This document shows positions 1 to 7,627 of a stretch of 32,038 nt of DNA, in pieces (position 1 is the stretch's first letter; each line of letters begins with the position of its first letter). The position numbers were made by a program, and so were the translations under genes. The notes beneath the pieces were generated by a model, which was not told the DNA's origin, made no database searches, and saw nothing but the letters and a program-made list of their open reading frames with translations. The stretch is from positions 1 through 32,038 of the forward strand of contig JAAYVP010000052.1 of the NCBI GenBank assembly GCA_012517115.1. The letters run 5' to 3'. This DNA comes from Brooklawnia sp. (lineage in GTDB: Bacteria; Actinomycetota; Actinomycetes; Propionibacteriales; Propionibacteriaceae).

Positions 1-139
1 ACCGCGGCAACAACACCTTCACAGCGACCGGAACACCCGACGCATCCACCCCACGCCAAACCTCACCCATCCCGCCACGGCCGATCAACCCACCGATCCG
101 ATACTGACTACCGACCGGCCGCCCCGCCACCTCACTCAT
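1..139 (-). CDS. Ser/Thr protein kinase, N-terminal fragment
   Basis: Partial gene running off the left edge; only the first 46 residues are present. The start is ATG at 139 with a purine-rich GGGGGCAAGG just upstream. The visible protein has the glycine-rich nucleotide loop GRGGMGEVW at about residues 20-28 and the start of the beta-3 strand, VAVKVLLPR, whose Lys would bind ATP phosphates. This is the standard opening of a bacterial Hanks-type (PknB-like) Ser/Thr kinase, which in actinobacteria is usually membrane-anchored and tied to cell-wall or growth control. Activation loop, membrane segment and any sensor domain lie outside the window. A TACGAT at 195-200 on the same strand could be its -10 box, but this is weak. 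The gene reads in the same direction as malY, 111 nt away. Confidence 0.85.
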   Translation of the reverse strand, partial: MSEVAGRPVGSQYRIGGLIGRGGMGEVWRGVDASGVPVAVKVLLPR

Positions 140-250
140 CCTTGCCCCCACTCAAGTCACCCCAGCCACTCACCAGCAGCGGCCCGCCAAGCTGATCGTA
201 GAACCCACCACCCACCAATCGGCAGACGACCTGGCCGAATGCACACCAGA

Positions 251-1408
251 TCAGAGCAGTGACCCGGCCATCGTCTCGATCGCTCGCCGCAGAATCGGCC
301 TTGGCATCGCGAAATTCAGCCGGACATGACCACGTCCGGCGTCCCCGCAGTCGGCGCCATCGGTCAAGGCCACACCCGCCCGCAGGAAGTGCTGGCGCGG
401 GTCGTCCAAGCCAAGCTCACGACAGTCGAGCAGCGCGAGGAAGGTGGCGTCGGGTTGGATCATCCGCACTTGCGGCATGAGTTCACCCACCAGTTCGGTG
501 ACCAGTCGGCGATTGCCCGCCAGGTAGCCCAAGACCTCAGCGAGCCACTCGTCCCCCTCCCGGTACGCGGCGATGTTGGTCGCCATCCCGATCGGGGTCG
601 ACTCGTAGGGCAGTCCGTGCCCCTGCCCGGTCCAGAAGCCCTGCAATCTGTCATTGGTCAAGATCATCTGAGCGCACTTCAGCCCGGCCAAGTTGAACGA
701 CTTCGAGGCCGACATCGCGGTCACCGTGTGCGCGGCCGTGGTCTCGTTGATGGCCGCGTAGGGCACGTGCCGCGCACCCGGATAGGTGAGCGGGGCGTGG
801 ATCTCGTCGCTGAAAACCAAGCCGCCATGGCGGTCGACGACCGCACAGATCTGCTCCAGCTCTGCTGGGGTGTAGACCTTGCCGATCGGGTTGTGCGGGT
901 TGCACAACACGAGCAATCTGGCACCGGCCGCGAACTCGCGGTCGAGGCCTTCAAGGTCGAAGCGCCAGTCGGTCTCGGTCCGCAACATCGGCAGCTGAAT
1001 GAGCCGGTGACCGAATGCGCCGGGCATCTCGACGAAGGGCATGTAGCAAGGGGTTGGCATGATGATCGCGGAATGCGCCGGCAGCCAGTGTGTCATCACG
1101 ATCGCGAGGCCGGTGAGCACGTCCGGCAGCCAGTGCACCCGCTGGTCGTCCAACTGCCAGCCGTAGCGGGACGCAACGAACTGCGCGGTGGCGGTCTTGA
1201 TCTCGGCGCGGAGTCTCACCGGGGCGTAGCCGGTCTGGCGGCGGGCCACGAGTTCGTCCAGTGCGGCGGCTACCGCGGGAGCTAGCCCGAAGTCCATCTC
1301 AGCCACCCAGGCGCCGATGGCGTCCGGGTAGGTAGTCCACTTCAGGCTGCCCGCAGCCCGCAAGTCATCGATGGTCAGCGCGTCGATGCGCGCGGCGAAC
1401 TCGCTCAC
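251..1408 (-). CDS. MalY/PatB-type PLP-dependent C-S lyase or aminotransferase
   Basis: A 385-aa fold-type I pyridoxal-phosphate enzyme. The lysine that binds PLP lies in SASKSFNLAGLK, the cofactor-ring Asp region is SDEIHAPL, and the substrate entry segment WVAEMDF near residue 35 is typical of the MalY/PatB branch. Members of that branch usually cleave cystathionine or cysteine conjugates, giving pyruvate, ammonia and a thiol; some are ordinary aminotransferases, so the substrate is not fixed by sequence. The open frame extends upstream, but the start is placed at GTG 1408 because homology begins there and the GTG overlaps the trmH stop as GTGA. It is the last gene of the pyrE-trmH-malY unit. 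No convincing hairpin terminator is visible in the 111 nt that follow. Confidence 0.85.
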   Translation of the reverse strand: MSEFAARIDALTIDDLRAAGSLKWTTYPDAIGAWVAEMDFGLAPAVAAALDELVARRQTGYAPVRLRAEIKTATAQFVASRYGWQLDDQRVHWLPDVLTGLAIVMTHWLPAHSAIIMPTPCYMPFVEMPGAFGHRLIQLPMLRTETDWRFDLEGLDREFAAGARLLVLCNPHNPIGKVYTPAELEQICAVVDRHGGLVFSDEIHAPLTYPGARHVPYAAINETTAAHTVTAMSASKSFNLAGLKCAQMILTNDRLQGFWTGQGHGLPYESTPIGMATNIAAYREGDEWLAEVLGYLAGNRRLVTELVGELMPQVRMIQPDATFLALLDCRELGLDDPRQHFLRAGVALTDGADCGDAGRGHVRLNFAMPRPILRRAIETMAGSLL

Positions 1409-2070
1409 TGGTCCAGTTTGGCAACGCCATGCTGCAGCGTCCACTGGTAGATGGCGATGGCTGCCGCCGCCCCGGCGTTCAGCGACCGGGTCGAGCCATA
1501 CTGGGTGATCGAGACCAACTGACGGCAGGCTGCGACCATCTCGTCGGTCAACCCCGGACCCTCCGACCCGAAGACCAGGCAGCACGCACTCGGCAACGCA
1601 GTCGTCTCCAGCGGAACAGCTCCGGGCAGGTTGTCGACGCCGACCAGCGACACGGCTTCGGAGGCGCAGTACGCGGCCAGCGACTGCTCATCTGGCTGGT
1701 GGACGACGTGCAGGTAGCGGTCGGTCACCATGGCGCCCCGACGGTTCCACCGGCGATTGCCGACGATGTGCACCCGCTCCACGTTGAAGGCGTTGGCGGT
1801 GCGCACGATCGAACCAATATTGAAGTCATGCTGCCAGTTCTGGATGGCCACCTGCAGCCGCGCCGGAAGCAGTCGCGCCCGCCGGGCGTCCAGGTCGGAA
1901 ACGATCGCGTCCAGCTTCCAGTAGCGGTAGCGGTCGACGACGTTGCGGCGGTCCCCGGACGCCAGCAGGTCGAGGTCGAAACGCGGATCGTCTGGCCACG
2001 GTTGTGGATGTGGCCCGACCCCGACATCGGTGTTGGTGGGGTCGTCTCCGGCTGGGTCGCCCGCGTTCAC
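1405..2070 (-). CDS. SpoU/TrmH-family RNA 2'-O-ribose methyltransferase
   Basis: A 221-aa SPOUT methyltransferase with the three family motifs in order. Motif 1 is HDFNIGSIVRTANAF at about residues 80-95 (Asn and Arg for catalysis and RNA), motif 2 is LVFGSEGPGL, and motif 3 is SITQYGSTRSLNAGAAAAI, which closes the trefoil knot that holds SAM. It should methylate a ribose 2'-OH in tRNA or rRNA; the exact nucleotide cannot be read from sequence. The first 60 residues are polar and not part of the knot domain. Its GTG start at 2070 overlaps the pyrE stop as GTGA, so it is probably translationally coupled. A pyrE/RNA-methyltransferase pairing close to clpB is also found in Mycobacterium tuberculosis (Rv0382c and Rv0380c, near Rv0384c), which supports an ancestral actinobacterial order. 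Confidence 0.9.
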   Translation of the reverse strand: MNAGDPAGDDPTNTDVGVGPHPQPWPDDPRFDLDLLASGDRRNVVDRYRYWKLDAIVSDLDARRARLLPARLQVAIQNWQHDFNIGSIVRTANAFNVERVHIVGNRRWNRRGAMVTDRYLHVVHQPDEQSLAAYCASEAVSLVGVDNLPGAVPLETTALPSACCLVFGSEGPGLTDEMVAACRQLVSITQYGSTRSLNAGAAAAIAIYQWTLQHGVAKLDQ

Positions 2071-2606
2071 AGGTTCAGATCGTCTATGCCGAAGGCATAG
2101 CGATAGGGAAGTCCTGCAGCCTCGATCGCGTCGGCGGCGCCGGTGGACCGGTCGACCACCACAGCCACCCCGACCACCGTCGCACCGGCCTCGCGCAGCG
2201 CGGCAACGGCCTGTAGTGCCGAGCCTCCGGTGGTTGAGGTGTCTTCGACGACCAGCACCCGCTGGCCGGCGACCGGCGAGCCTTCGATGCGCTTGTGCAG
2301 ACCATGGGTCTTGGCGTCTTTGCGCACCACGAACGCGTCGAGCCGACCACCGGCAAGCGCAGTCTGGTGCAGCATCGCCAACGCGACCGGGTCGGCACCC
2401 ATGGTCAGACCGCCAACCATCGAAAACTCCCAGTCAGCGACCAATTCGTTCATGACGCGGCCCACCAGCGGCGCGGCCTGCCCGTCCAGAGTGACCCGGC
2501 GCACGTCGATGTAGTAGTCGGCCTCCCGCCCCGATGCCAACGTCACCCGGCCTCGCACCACGGCCAGTTCATTGATCAGGTCACGCAGGTCATCACGGTC
2601 ACTCAT
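2067..2606 (-). CDS. pyrE: Orotate phosphoribosyltransferase
   Basis: A 179-aa enzyme that transfers phosphoribose from PRPP to orotate, giving OMP in pyrimidine synthesis. The PRPP-binding loop is clear as VLVVEDTSTTGGSAL at about residues 117-131. The flexible catalytic loop is RKDAKTHGLHKRIEG at about 94-108, with the expected Lys and His, and the early YYIDVRRVTL matches the family. Length is normal for the short bacterial form. The start is ATG 2606. There is no Shine-Dalgarno sequence, but TAGACT lies exactly 7 nt before the ATG, so the message may be leaderless. It heads a unit with trmH and malY, linked by GTGA overlaps. The sortase-like gene ends 22 nt upstream, so read-through from it is also possible. 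Confidence 0.95.
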   Translation of the reverse strand: MSDRDDLRDLINELAVVRGRVTLASGREADYYIDVRRVTLDGQAAPLVGRVMNELVADWEFSMVGGLTMGADPVALAMLHQTALAGGRLDAFVVRKDAKTHGLHKRIEGSPVAGQRVLVVEDTSTTGGSALQAVAALREAGATVVGVAVVVDRSTGAADAIEAAGLPYRYAFGIDDLNL

Positions 2607-2613
2607 GCCGGTA

Positions 2614-2619
2614 AGTCTA
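2614..2619 (-). promoter_or_regulatory. Candidate -10 box for a leaderless pyrE transcript
   Basis: TAGACT on the minus strand ends 7 nt before the pyrE ATG. This is the TAnnnT arrangement of leaderless actinobacterial genes, where transcription starts at the A or G of the start codon. No AGGAGG-like site precedes this start, and no clear -35 is visible. Inferred from spacing only. Confidence 0.45.
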
Positions 2620-2628
2620 AGGGGCTGA

Positions 2629-3276
2629 CTACCGCGGCTGGGTGGAGTGCAGCGACCCGAAACCCACCGACCGGTCGCTGGTGGGCAGCAGATCCTGGCT
2701 GGTGACCAGCGTGATCATCCGCCCGGTGGGACGCCGCCCCGGTTCGCCGGGCACCGCGTCCAACACCCAATCGTCGGTGGCTTGCACAGTGAGGTCGCGT
2801 GGTGCCACCTCGATGACGTAGGTGAAGACGGTCTCACAGCTGACCACCCGCACACGGTCACCGACGGACAGTTCCAGCAGGTCGGCGAACGGGGCGCCGT
2901 TGGTGAGGCGATACCCGGTGAGCACCATATTGCCGATCTCGCCCGGCCGGGCGGTCTGCGGATACCAGCCGACGCCGGACGACAGATCGTCGGGCGTGAC
3001 GCCGGGCATGATCGGCCACGTCGCATCTGACAGGTCGGGGAAGCTGAGCACCCCGATTGCGCCGCCGGTAGCCTCGTCACCGGCTGTCGTCTGGCAGGAC
3101 GCCTCGAAGTTCGCCACCGCGCGAGCCGCCTGGTTGCGCGCCGATTGGGTGGTGCCAACCAACATCCACAGCGCGTATCCGCCGGCGACCAGCACAACAA
3201 CCAGCAGCCCCAGCCAGGCGACCATCAGTCCGCGCCCGCCTTTGCGATGCACGCGAGTCGTCTCAGATCTGGCCAT
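2629..3276 (-). CDS. Sortase-fold membrane protein with His and Cys replaced
   Basis: A 215-aa protein with a basic N-terminus, one membrane segment at about residues 18-40, and an outward-facing domain that follows the class E-like sortase pattern. The usual 'GN..l.GHR...g.pF' region reads GNMVLTGYRLTNGAPF, with Tyr122 where the catalytic His belongs (codon TAT at 2911-2913). The usual 'TLvTC' strand reads ITLVTSQD, with Ser193 in place of the nucleophile Cys (codon AGC at 2698-2700). Arg202 could be the third catalytic residue and is kept. Two other cysteines, 61 and 147, remain. The frame is intact from ATG 3276, which lies 3 nt after the S10 stop, so it is expressed. Transpeptidation looks impossible by the normal mechanism; a binding or scaffold role is possible. 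No LPXTG-type substrate gene is seen in the window. Confidence 0.75.
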   Translation of the reverse strand: MARSETTRVHRKGGRGLMVAWLGLLVVVLVAGGYALWMLVGTTQSARNQAARAVANFEASCQTTAGDEATGGAIGVLSFPDLSDATWPIMPGVTPDDLSSGVGWYPQTARPGEIGNMVLTGYRLTNGAPFADLLELSVGDRVRVVSCETVFTYVIEVAPRDLTVQATDDWVLDAVPGEPGRRPTGRMITLVTSQDLLPTSDRSVGFGSLHSTQPR

Positions 3277-3279
3277 GAC

Positions 3280-4767
3280 TCAACGTCCCGACGAGGCGCG
3301 GATCCAGGCACACTGTTCGTCCGATTCGCGGACGCGGCTAGCCGGGTGCAGGTAAGGCATGTGGCCGGTGGCGTAGTAGGCGTGCGTGATCCGCTCGAAC
3401 GCGGCGTCTGGCAGCCGGAGATGGTCCACCATGTCCTGGGCGGCGAAATAAGGGGTCGCAAGGTCGTAGTAGCCGTACTCGATGCGCACCTGAAAGGCGG
3501 GATTGGCCCGCATCAGGCGCTCCAACTGGTCAGCTACACTGACCGGACGCCCCTGGAACTCCGCGTAACTCCAATCCCGCCAGAGGTTGGCGGACACCTG
3601 GTAGGGCATCTCTTCGGTGCTGCCCAGTTCGGTGCGCAGGTAGTGGTGCAGGGCCGCCGTGAACGCACCCACGGTCGCGTCGCCACTGGGATCGGTATCC
3701 ATCAACTCCTCAGTGCCGGACGCAGCCGGGCCGGTGAACCGGCCGTCGATGCGTCCGACCAGCAGGCCTTCGTCGCGCAGCAGTTCCGCGCAGAACCGTT
3801 CGTGTTCGATGCGCAGCCTAGTCAGCTCGACGTAGCGTTGCGGAAGCCCGGTGAGGCGAGCCAGGGTACTGGCCACCCGGGAGCGCTCATCGAGGGCGAG
3901 GCGGCGACCCTTCGCCAGGGCGAGCCGATACGGTCCATCGGCGAACTGCTCAGCCTCGGCGCGCACCTCATCCAGCGTGCGCCCTGGATGCTTCCCGTGG
4001 TACCAGGCGATCGCGGCATAGCTGGGCAGGAAGTGCAGGCTGGCTTCGTCCCAGCGCGGGTTATCGAAGTCTTGCGTGCCGAAGTCGAGCACACTGCTGA
4101 GCAGGACGATCCCATTCAGATATAGGCCGTGCTTATCTTGCAACTGCTGGGCGACCGAGACGCCGCGGATGGTGCCGTAGGATTCCCCGAGGATGAATTT
4201 CGGGCTCATCCAACGGTCCCAGCGGGTGCACCACAACCGGATCAACTCGGTGAACTGGTCGACATCGGCCTTCCAGCCGTGCCAGTCCTTGGCCTTGCGG
4301 CCCTCGGCGGCCTGCGAGTAACCGGTGCTCATGGCATCGATGATCACCAGATCGGTGGCCCGCAGCAGCGTGTGCGCATTGTCCTTCAGCCGATAGGGTG
4401 GCCGGGCGATGTCGTCCACATCACCGATGTCGATGATGCGCGGCCCGACCAGTCCCAAGTGCAGCCAGATGGACGCCGAGCCGGGCCCCCCGTTGAAGCA
4501 GAAGGTGACCGGGCGGTCGGTGACGTCGGCGTCGTCGAGGGTGTAGGCGGTGACACCGAGTTGGGCACGATCACTGCGACCACCGAAGACGCCGTCGGCG
4601 ACATCGTCGTCGCGAAGCACGATGCGCCCGGTGTGCGCGGTATAGCGCAAGTCTCCGTCGGTGGTGGCCACGACGTGACTGCTGGCCACCAAGGAGTCTG
4701 TCAGCGGCGCAGGAGTCGGGGCAGTGACGGTTTGCACGATGAGCGGGGTGGGTTTGGCGGGTTCCAC
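3280..4767 (-). CDS. Serine carboxypeptidase, family S10
   Basis: A 495-aa alpha/beta-hydrolase-fold peptidase. The oxyanion region FNGGPGSASIW lies at about residues 91-101, the nucleophile Ser196 sits in ILGESYGTIRG, the acid is Asp435 in YYDLATPYF, and the base is His469 in ATGHMPYLHP. The catalytic set of family S10 is therefore complete. The enzyme should release C-terminal amino acids from peptides. There is no signal peptide, so it is predicted to be cytoplasmic, as for other bacterial S10 members and unlike eukaryotic vacuolar ones. The open frame extends to 4908 into the ABC gene, but GTG 4767 is preferred: homology starts there and TAGGTT lies exactly 7 nt upstream. It is followed 3 nt later by the sortase-like gene, so the two are probably co-translated. 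Confidence 0.88.
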   Translation of the reverse strand: MEPAKPTPLIVQTVTAPTPAPLTDSLVASSHVVATTDGDLRYTAHTGRIVLRDDDVADGVFGGRSDRAQLGVTAYTLDDADVTDRPVTFCFNGGPGSASIWLHLGLVGPRIIDIGDVDDIARPPYRLKDNAHTLLRATDLVIIDAMSTGYSQAAEGRKAKDWHGWKADVDQFTELIRLWCTRWDRWMSPKFILGESYGTIRGVSVAQQLQDKHGLYLNGIVLLSSVLDFGTQDFDNPRWDEASLHFLPSYAAIAWYHGKHPGRTLDEVRAEAEQFADGPYRLALAKGRRLALDERSRVASTLARLTGLPQRYVELTRLRIEHERFCAELLRDEGLLVGRIDGRFTGPAASGTEELMDTDPSGDATVGAFTAALHHYLRTELGSTEEMPYQVSANLWRDWSYAEFQGRPVSVADQLERLMRANPAFQVRIEYGYYDLATPYFAAQDMVDHLRLPDAAFERITHAYYATGHMPYLHPASRVRESDEQCAWIRASSGR

Positions 4768-4774
4768 GGCAACC

Positions 4775-4780
4775 AACCTA
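4775..4780 (-). promoter_or_regulatory. Candidate -10 box for a leaderless S10 peptidase transcript
   Basis: TAGGTT on the minus strand sits 7 nt before GTG 4767, in the 46-nt gap after the ABC ATPase stop. There is no well-placed Shine-Dalgarno sequence and no clear -35. This supports separate transcription from the ABC importer and supports the chosen start. Inferred from spacing only. Confidence 0.4.
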
Positions 4781-4813
4781 CCCGCACTCCCCTGAGCGCG
4801 GGTGAGGCGCCCT

Positions 4814-5605
4814 TCAATGCCGGACGCGGGCCAGGAACGCTTTGGTGCGCTCTTGCTTCGGGTTGCCCAAGACCTCGGCGGGCGTGCCCGACTCGACCAC
4901 CACGCCATCGTCCATGAAGAACACCCGGTCGGCCACCTCCCGGGCGAAACCCATCTCGTGGGTAACTACGATCATCGTGACCCCCTCGGCGGCCAACGTC
5001 TTCATCACCGCCAGCACCTCCCCCACCAGTTCAGGATCAAGTGCGGAAGTGGGCTCATCGAACAGCATCAACTCGGGGTCCATCGCCAGCGCTCGCGCGA
5101 TTGCGATCCGCTGCTGCTGCCCCCCGGACAACTGAGACGGGTAGGCTCGCGCCTTGTCGGTCAGCCCGACCTGGTTCAACAGGTCCCAGGCTCGTTCCTC
5201 GGCGGCCTTCTTCGACTTCTTGGAGACGACGAGTTGGCCCTCGGTGATGTTCTCTATGGCTGTCTTGTGCGGGAACAGGTTGAACCGCTGGAAAACCATG
5301 CCGATCTTGGAGCGCTGGCGAGAAATGTCGGAGTCTTTGCGACGGTAGAGCTTGCCGTCCCGTTCCTCGATGCCGATCAATTCACCGTTGACCCAGATGC
5401 GCCCGCCGGTAAGGGTCTCCATTTGGTTGACCAGGCGCAGGAACGTCGTCTTGCCCGACCCAGACGGGCCGAGCAGCACCACTACCTCACCCGGATAGAC
5501 CTCCAAGTCGATGCCCTTCAGCACCTCAACGTCGCCGAACGACTTGTGGACGTTCACCGCCCGCACCAAGGGTTCGCCGCTGCGGTCAATAGCCTGGTTG
5601 GTCAA
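4814..5605 (-). CDS. Polar amino-acid ABC importer, ATP-binding protein (GlnQ-like)
   Basis: A 263-aa ATPase with every ABC motif. Walker A is GPSGSGKT at residues 46-53, the Q-loop is in [11 protein letters not shown] at about 103-113, the signature is LSGGQQQR at about 159-166, Walker B is LMLFDEP at 179-185, the D-loop is SALD, and the switch His is H216 in VTHEMGF. The sequence belongs to the GlnQ/HisP/ArtP group that drives uptake of polar amino acids. It starts at ATG 5605, overlapping the permease stop as ATGA, and ends the binding protein-permease-ATPase unit. The helical insert at about 120-145 is rich in Lys and Glu. The substrate (Glu, Gln, His, Arg or another) is not decided by sequence. 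Confidence 0.93.
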   Translation of the reverse strand: MTNQAIDRSGEPLVRAVNVHKSFGDVEVLKGIDLEVYPGEVVVLLGPSGSGKTTFLRLVNQMETLTGGRIWVNGELIGIEERDGKLYRRKDSDISRQRSKIGMVFQRFNLFPHKTAIENITEGQLVVSKKSKKAAEERAWDLLNQVGLTDKARAYPSQLSGGQQQRIAIARALAMDPELMLFDEPTSALDPELVGEVLAVMKTLAAEGVTMIVVTHEMGFAREVADRVFFMDDGVVVESGTPAEVLGNPKQERTKAFLARVRH

Positions 5606-6594
5606 TGGTCTGCCCCCGCGAAGCGCAACGAGTCGCTGTTCGGATCGACTGCGACCTTGGTTTTGCGGCGTTGCTTGGCGTCTGCGGCCTCATAGCCGCG
5701 ACCGAACCGCTTCTCCAACCAGGACTGTCCGATACCGAGGATGGTGGCGGTGATGACGTAGTAGAGCGTCGCCCCGGCATAGCTGGGTATCAGCTTGTAG
5801 GTTGCGGTGCCGATCATCCGGAACTGGAAGAACATCTCGGTAGCCAGCGGCAACGCACTGAGCAGCGAGGTGTCCTTGAACATGGCTATGGTCTCGTTGC
5901 CGGTCGGGGGGATGATCACCCGCATCGCCTGCGGCAGGATGATGCGCCACATGGTCTCGCCGTTGCTCATGCCCAATGCCCTGGCGGCCTCCCATTGGCC
6001 CTTGTCGACGCTCAAAATGCCAGAACGGGCGATCTCAGCCATGTAGGCGGCTTCCGATAGCCCGAGACCGAGGATAGCCATCCAGATGGTGGTGGAGAGT
6101 CTGTTCAGGTCGATGGTGGCAATGCGCAGGGTGCCGTCGATGCCGAACAGCGCCAGGATCTCGCGGTCGAAGGGGACGCCGATACCCAGGCCACCCACGG
6201 CAAACGCGCCGGCCGCACCCAAGATGAGCAGCAGCACGTAACGCGGGATCGCCCGGAAGAACCAGATGTAGATCCCGGCCGACCATCGCAAGACCGGGTT
6301 ATCCGACATCCGCATGACAGCCAGCCCCACGCCAAGTGTCACGCCGAGCGCCATCGCCCCAACGGTGGCAGTCAGGGTTCCCCAAATGAAGCCCTGGATC
6401 ACTGCCCGCTGGTTCATGGCCTCGAAGGTGAAGGCCCAGTCGAACGCGGGGTTGACGATCAATTGGACGACGATCAGCGCCCCGATAGCCGCCGCGAAGA
6501 CGGCGGCCACGATGCGTCCCGGACGGCGCACCGGAATCGCGTCGATCGTCCCGGGGCGCTCGTCATCGGTCTGGGCAGCGCCGATTTGGGTCAT
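5602..6594 (-). CDS. Polar amino-acid ABC importer, permease (HisM/GlnP-like)
   Basis: A 330-aa membrane protein. The cytoplasmic coupling loop that docks on the ATPase is present as [22 protein letters not shown] at about residues 200-221, the EAA motif of the His/Glu/Gln permease group. Hydrophobic segments lie near 28-48, 70-95, 108-130 and 180-195, with more after the EAA loop. The first 25 residues and the last 30, which are rich in Lys and Arg, are cytoplasmic-looking tails. The loop between the early helices and the EAA region is longer than in short GlnP proteins. A single permease gene suggests a homodimer. ATG 6594 overlaps the binding-protein stop as ATGA, and its own stop overlaps the ATPase start the same way. 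Confidence 0.93.
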   Translation of the reverse strand: MTQIGAAQTDDERPGTIDAIPVRRPGRIVAAVFAAAIGALIVVQLIVNPAFDWAFTFEAMNQRAVIQGFIWGTLTATVGAMALGVTLGVGLAVMRMSDNPVLRWSAGIYIWFFRAIPRYVLLLILGAAGAFAVGGLGIGVPFDREILALFGIDGTLRIATIDLNRLSTTIWMAILGLGLSEAAYMAEIARSGILSVDKGQWEAARALGMSNGETMWRIILPQAMRVIIPPTGNETIAMFKDTSLLSALPLATEMFFQFRMIGTATYKLIPSYAGATLYYVITATILGIGQSWLEKRFGRGYEAADAKQRRKTKVAVDPNSDSLRFAGADH

Positions 6595-7493
6595 GACACC
6601 TTGGGGTTGACCGGGAAGGCGTCGACCGCCGCCTGGCTCACGCCGTACTTGTCGAGGATCGCGTTGTAGTGGCCTGATTCCTTGAGGTCGCTCAGCGCCC
6701 CGGAAATGGCTTCGGCAAGCTGAGTGGCGTCCTTGGCGACGGCAAAGCCGTAGGGGGCGGCGCCGTACTGCTCGCCGAGAGCCTCCATCTTACCGTCGGA
6801 GGTCTGGATGGCGTTCTGGGTGATCGGGTAGTCGGCGAGCATGGCGTCCGCCTTGCCGATCATCAACGCGTTGTTCACCTCGTCCTGGCCGGTGTACGAC
6901 AATTCGACGATCGGGTTGGACGCGCACAGCTGCTGCGCTGCGGCTATCTCGTCTTGCTGAGTGGTGCCGGTTTGGAAGGCGATGGTCTTGCCACAAGGAT
7001 TGTTGGGATCGACGCCTTGCGGGTTGCCAGTCAGCGTCGCCCACTGAGTGCCCACGTTCAGGTATTGCGTGAACGTGATGGTCTCCATCCGGGCGGCGGT
7101 GATGGTGAACGACGAGCTTCCGACGTCGTACTTGCCGGCCTGCACCCCGGACAAGATCGCGTCGAAGGTCGACGGATTCCAGTTGGCCTCAATGCCGAGG
7201 CGAGCCGCGACCGCGTCCAGCAGTTCGACGTTCATGCCGACGATGGTGGTGCCGTCCATGTATTCATTCGGCTTATAGGTCGGGTCGGCGCCGACCTGGA
7301 TCACGCCGGCCTGCCTGATCTCAGCAGGAAGAGCGGCATTCAGTTCTTGGCTCTCCTGGACGGCTGGTAGGGCCGAGCCGGAAGGCTGGCCGCTCGCCGC
7401 CCCACCAGAACTCAGGCTGTCGGAACCACAGCCCGCCAACAGCATGGCGCAGGCAGACAGTGCGGCAAAGGTGGCCGCCAACGGACGCTTCAT
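6591..7493 (-). CDS. Polar amino-acid ABC importer, substrate-binding lipoprotein
   Basis: A 300-aa family 3 extracellular solute-binding protein. The signal peptide ends in a lipobox, LLAGC, so Cys22 should be lipidated and the protein held on the outer face of the membrane. A Ser/Gly-rich linker follows. The mature domain opens with the typical QVGADPTYKPNEYMDG and contains GMNVELLDAVAARLG and the SSFTITAARMETITFT region, where the Arg commonly clamps the ligand carboxylate. ATG 7493 has a good ribosome site, AAAGGGA, 7 nt upstream. It is the first gene of the importer unit. Cys residues in NPCGK and QLCAS of the mature domain could pair as a disulfide. The ligand is probably an acidic or polar amino acid, but this is inference. 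Confidence 0.92.
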   Translation of the reverse strand: MKRPLAATFAALSACAMLLAGCGSDSLSSGGAASGQPSGSALPAVQESQELNAALPAEIRQAGVIQVGADPTYKPNEYMDGTTIVGMNVELLDAVAARLGIEANWNPSTFDAILSGVQAGKYDVGSSSFTITAARMETITFTQYLNVGTQWATLTGNPQGVDPNNPCGKTIAFQTGTTQQDEIAAAQQLCASNPIVELSYTGQDEVNNALMIGKADAMLADYPITQNAIQTSDGKMEALGEQYGAAPYGFAVAKDATQLAEAISGALSDLKESGHYNAILDKYGVSQAAVDAFPVNPKVS

Positions 7494-7517
7494 CGTTCAG
7501 TCCCTTTCCGAAGTGGT

Positions 7518-7533
7518 ACAGGCACAAGCCTGT
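7518..7533 (-). promoter_or_regulatory. Short perfect inverted repeat in the importer leader
   Basis: ACAGGC-ACAA-GCCTGT is a perfect 6-bp inverted repeat with a 4-nt centre, ending 25 nt before the binding-protein ATG. It could be a regulator site or a small RNA hairpin in the leader. A TTGACA at 7569-7574 on the same strand resembles a -35, but no good -10 follows at normal spacing. Confidence 0.35.
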
Positions 7534-7627
7534 CAGGTCGCCGGGGGGCATGCGCACGCAGTCCACCTGTCAACCCGTGCGCCCATGCCCGTTCGACCGG
7601 GGGAAGCCTGAGCCCGCGTCCGGCCGC

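Noticed and set aside
150-156. ACTCAAG before the kinase gene as an HspR site
   Set aside because: A single half-site, expected by chance; no inverted partner at the right spacing.
3145-4125. 326-codon + strand open frame opposite the S10 gene
   Set aside because: Antisense to a gene with a complete catalytic set; no domain or ribosome site.
7569-7574. TTGACA as a -35 for the amino-acid importer
   Set aside because: A perfect -35 hexamer, but no acceptable -10 lies 16-18 nt downstream.
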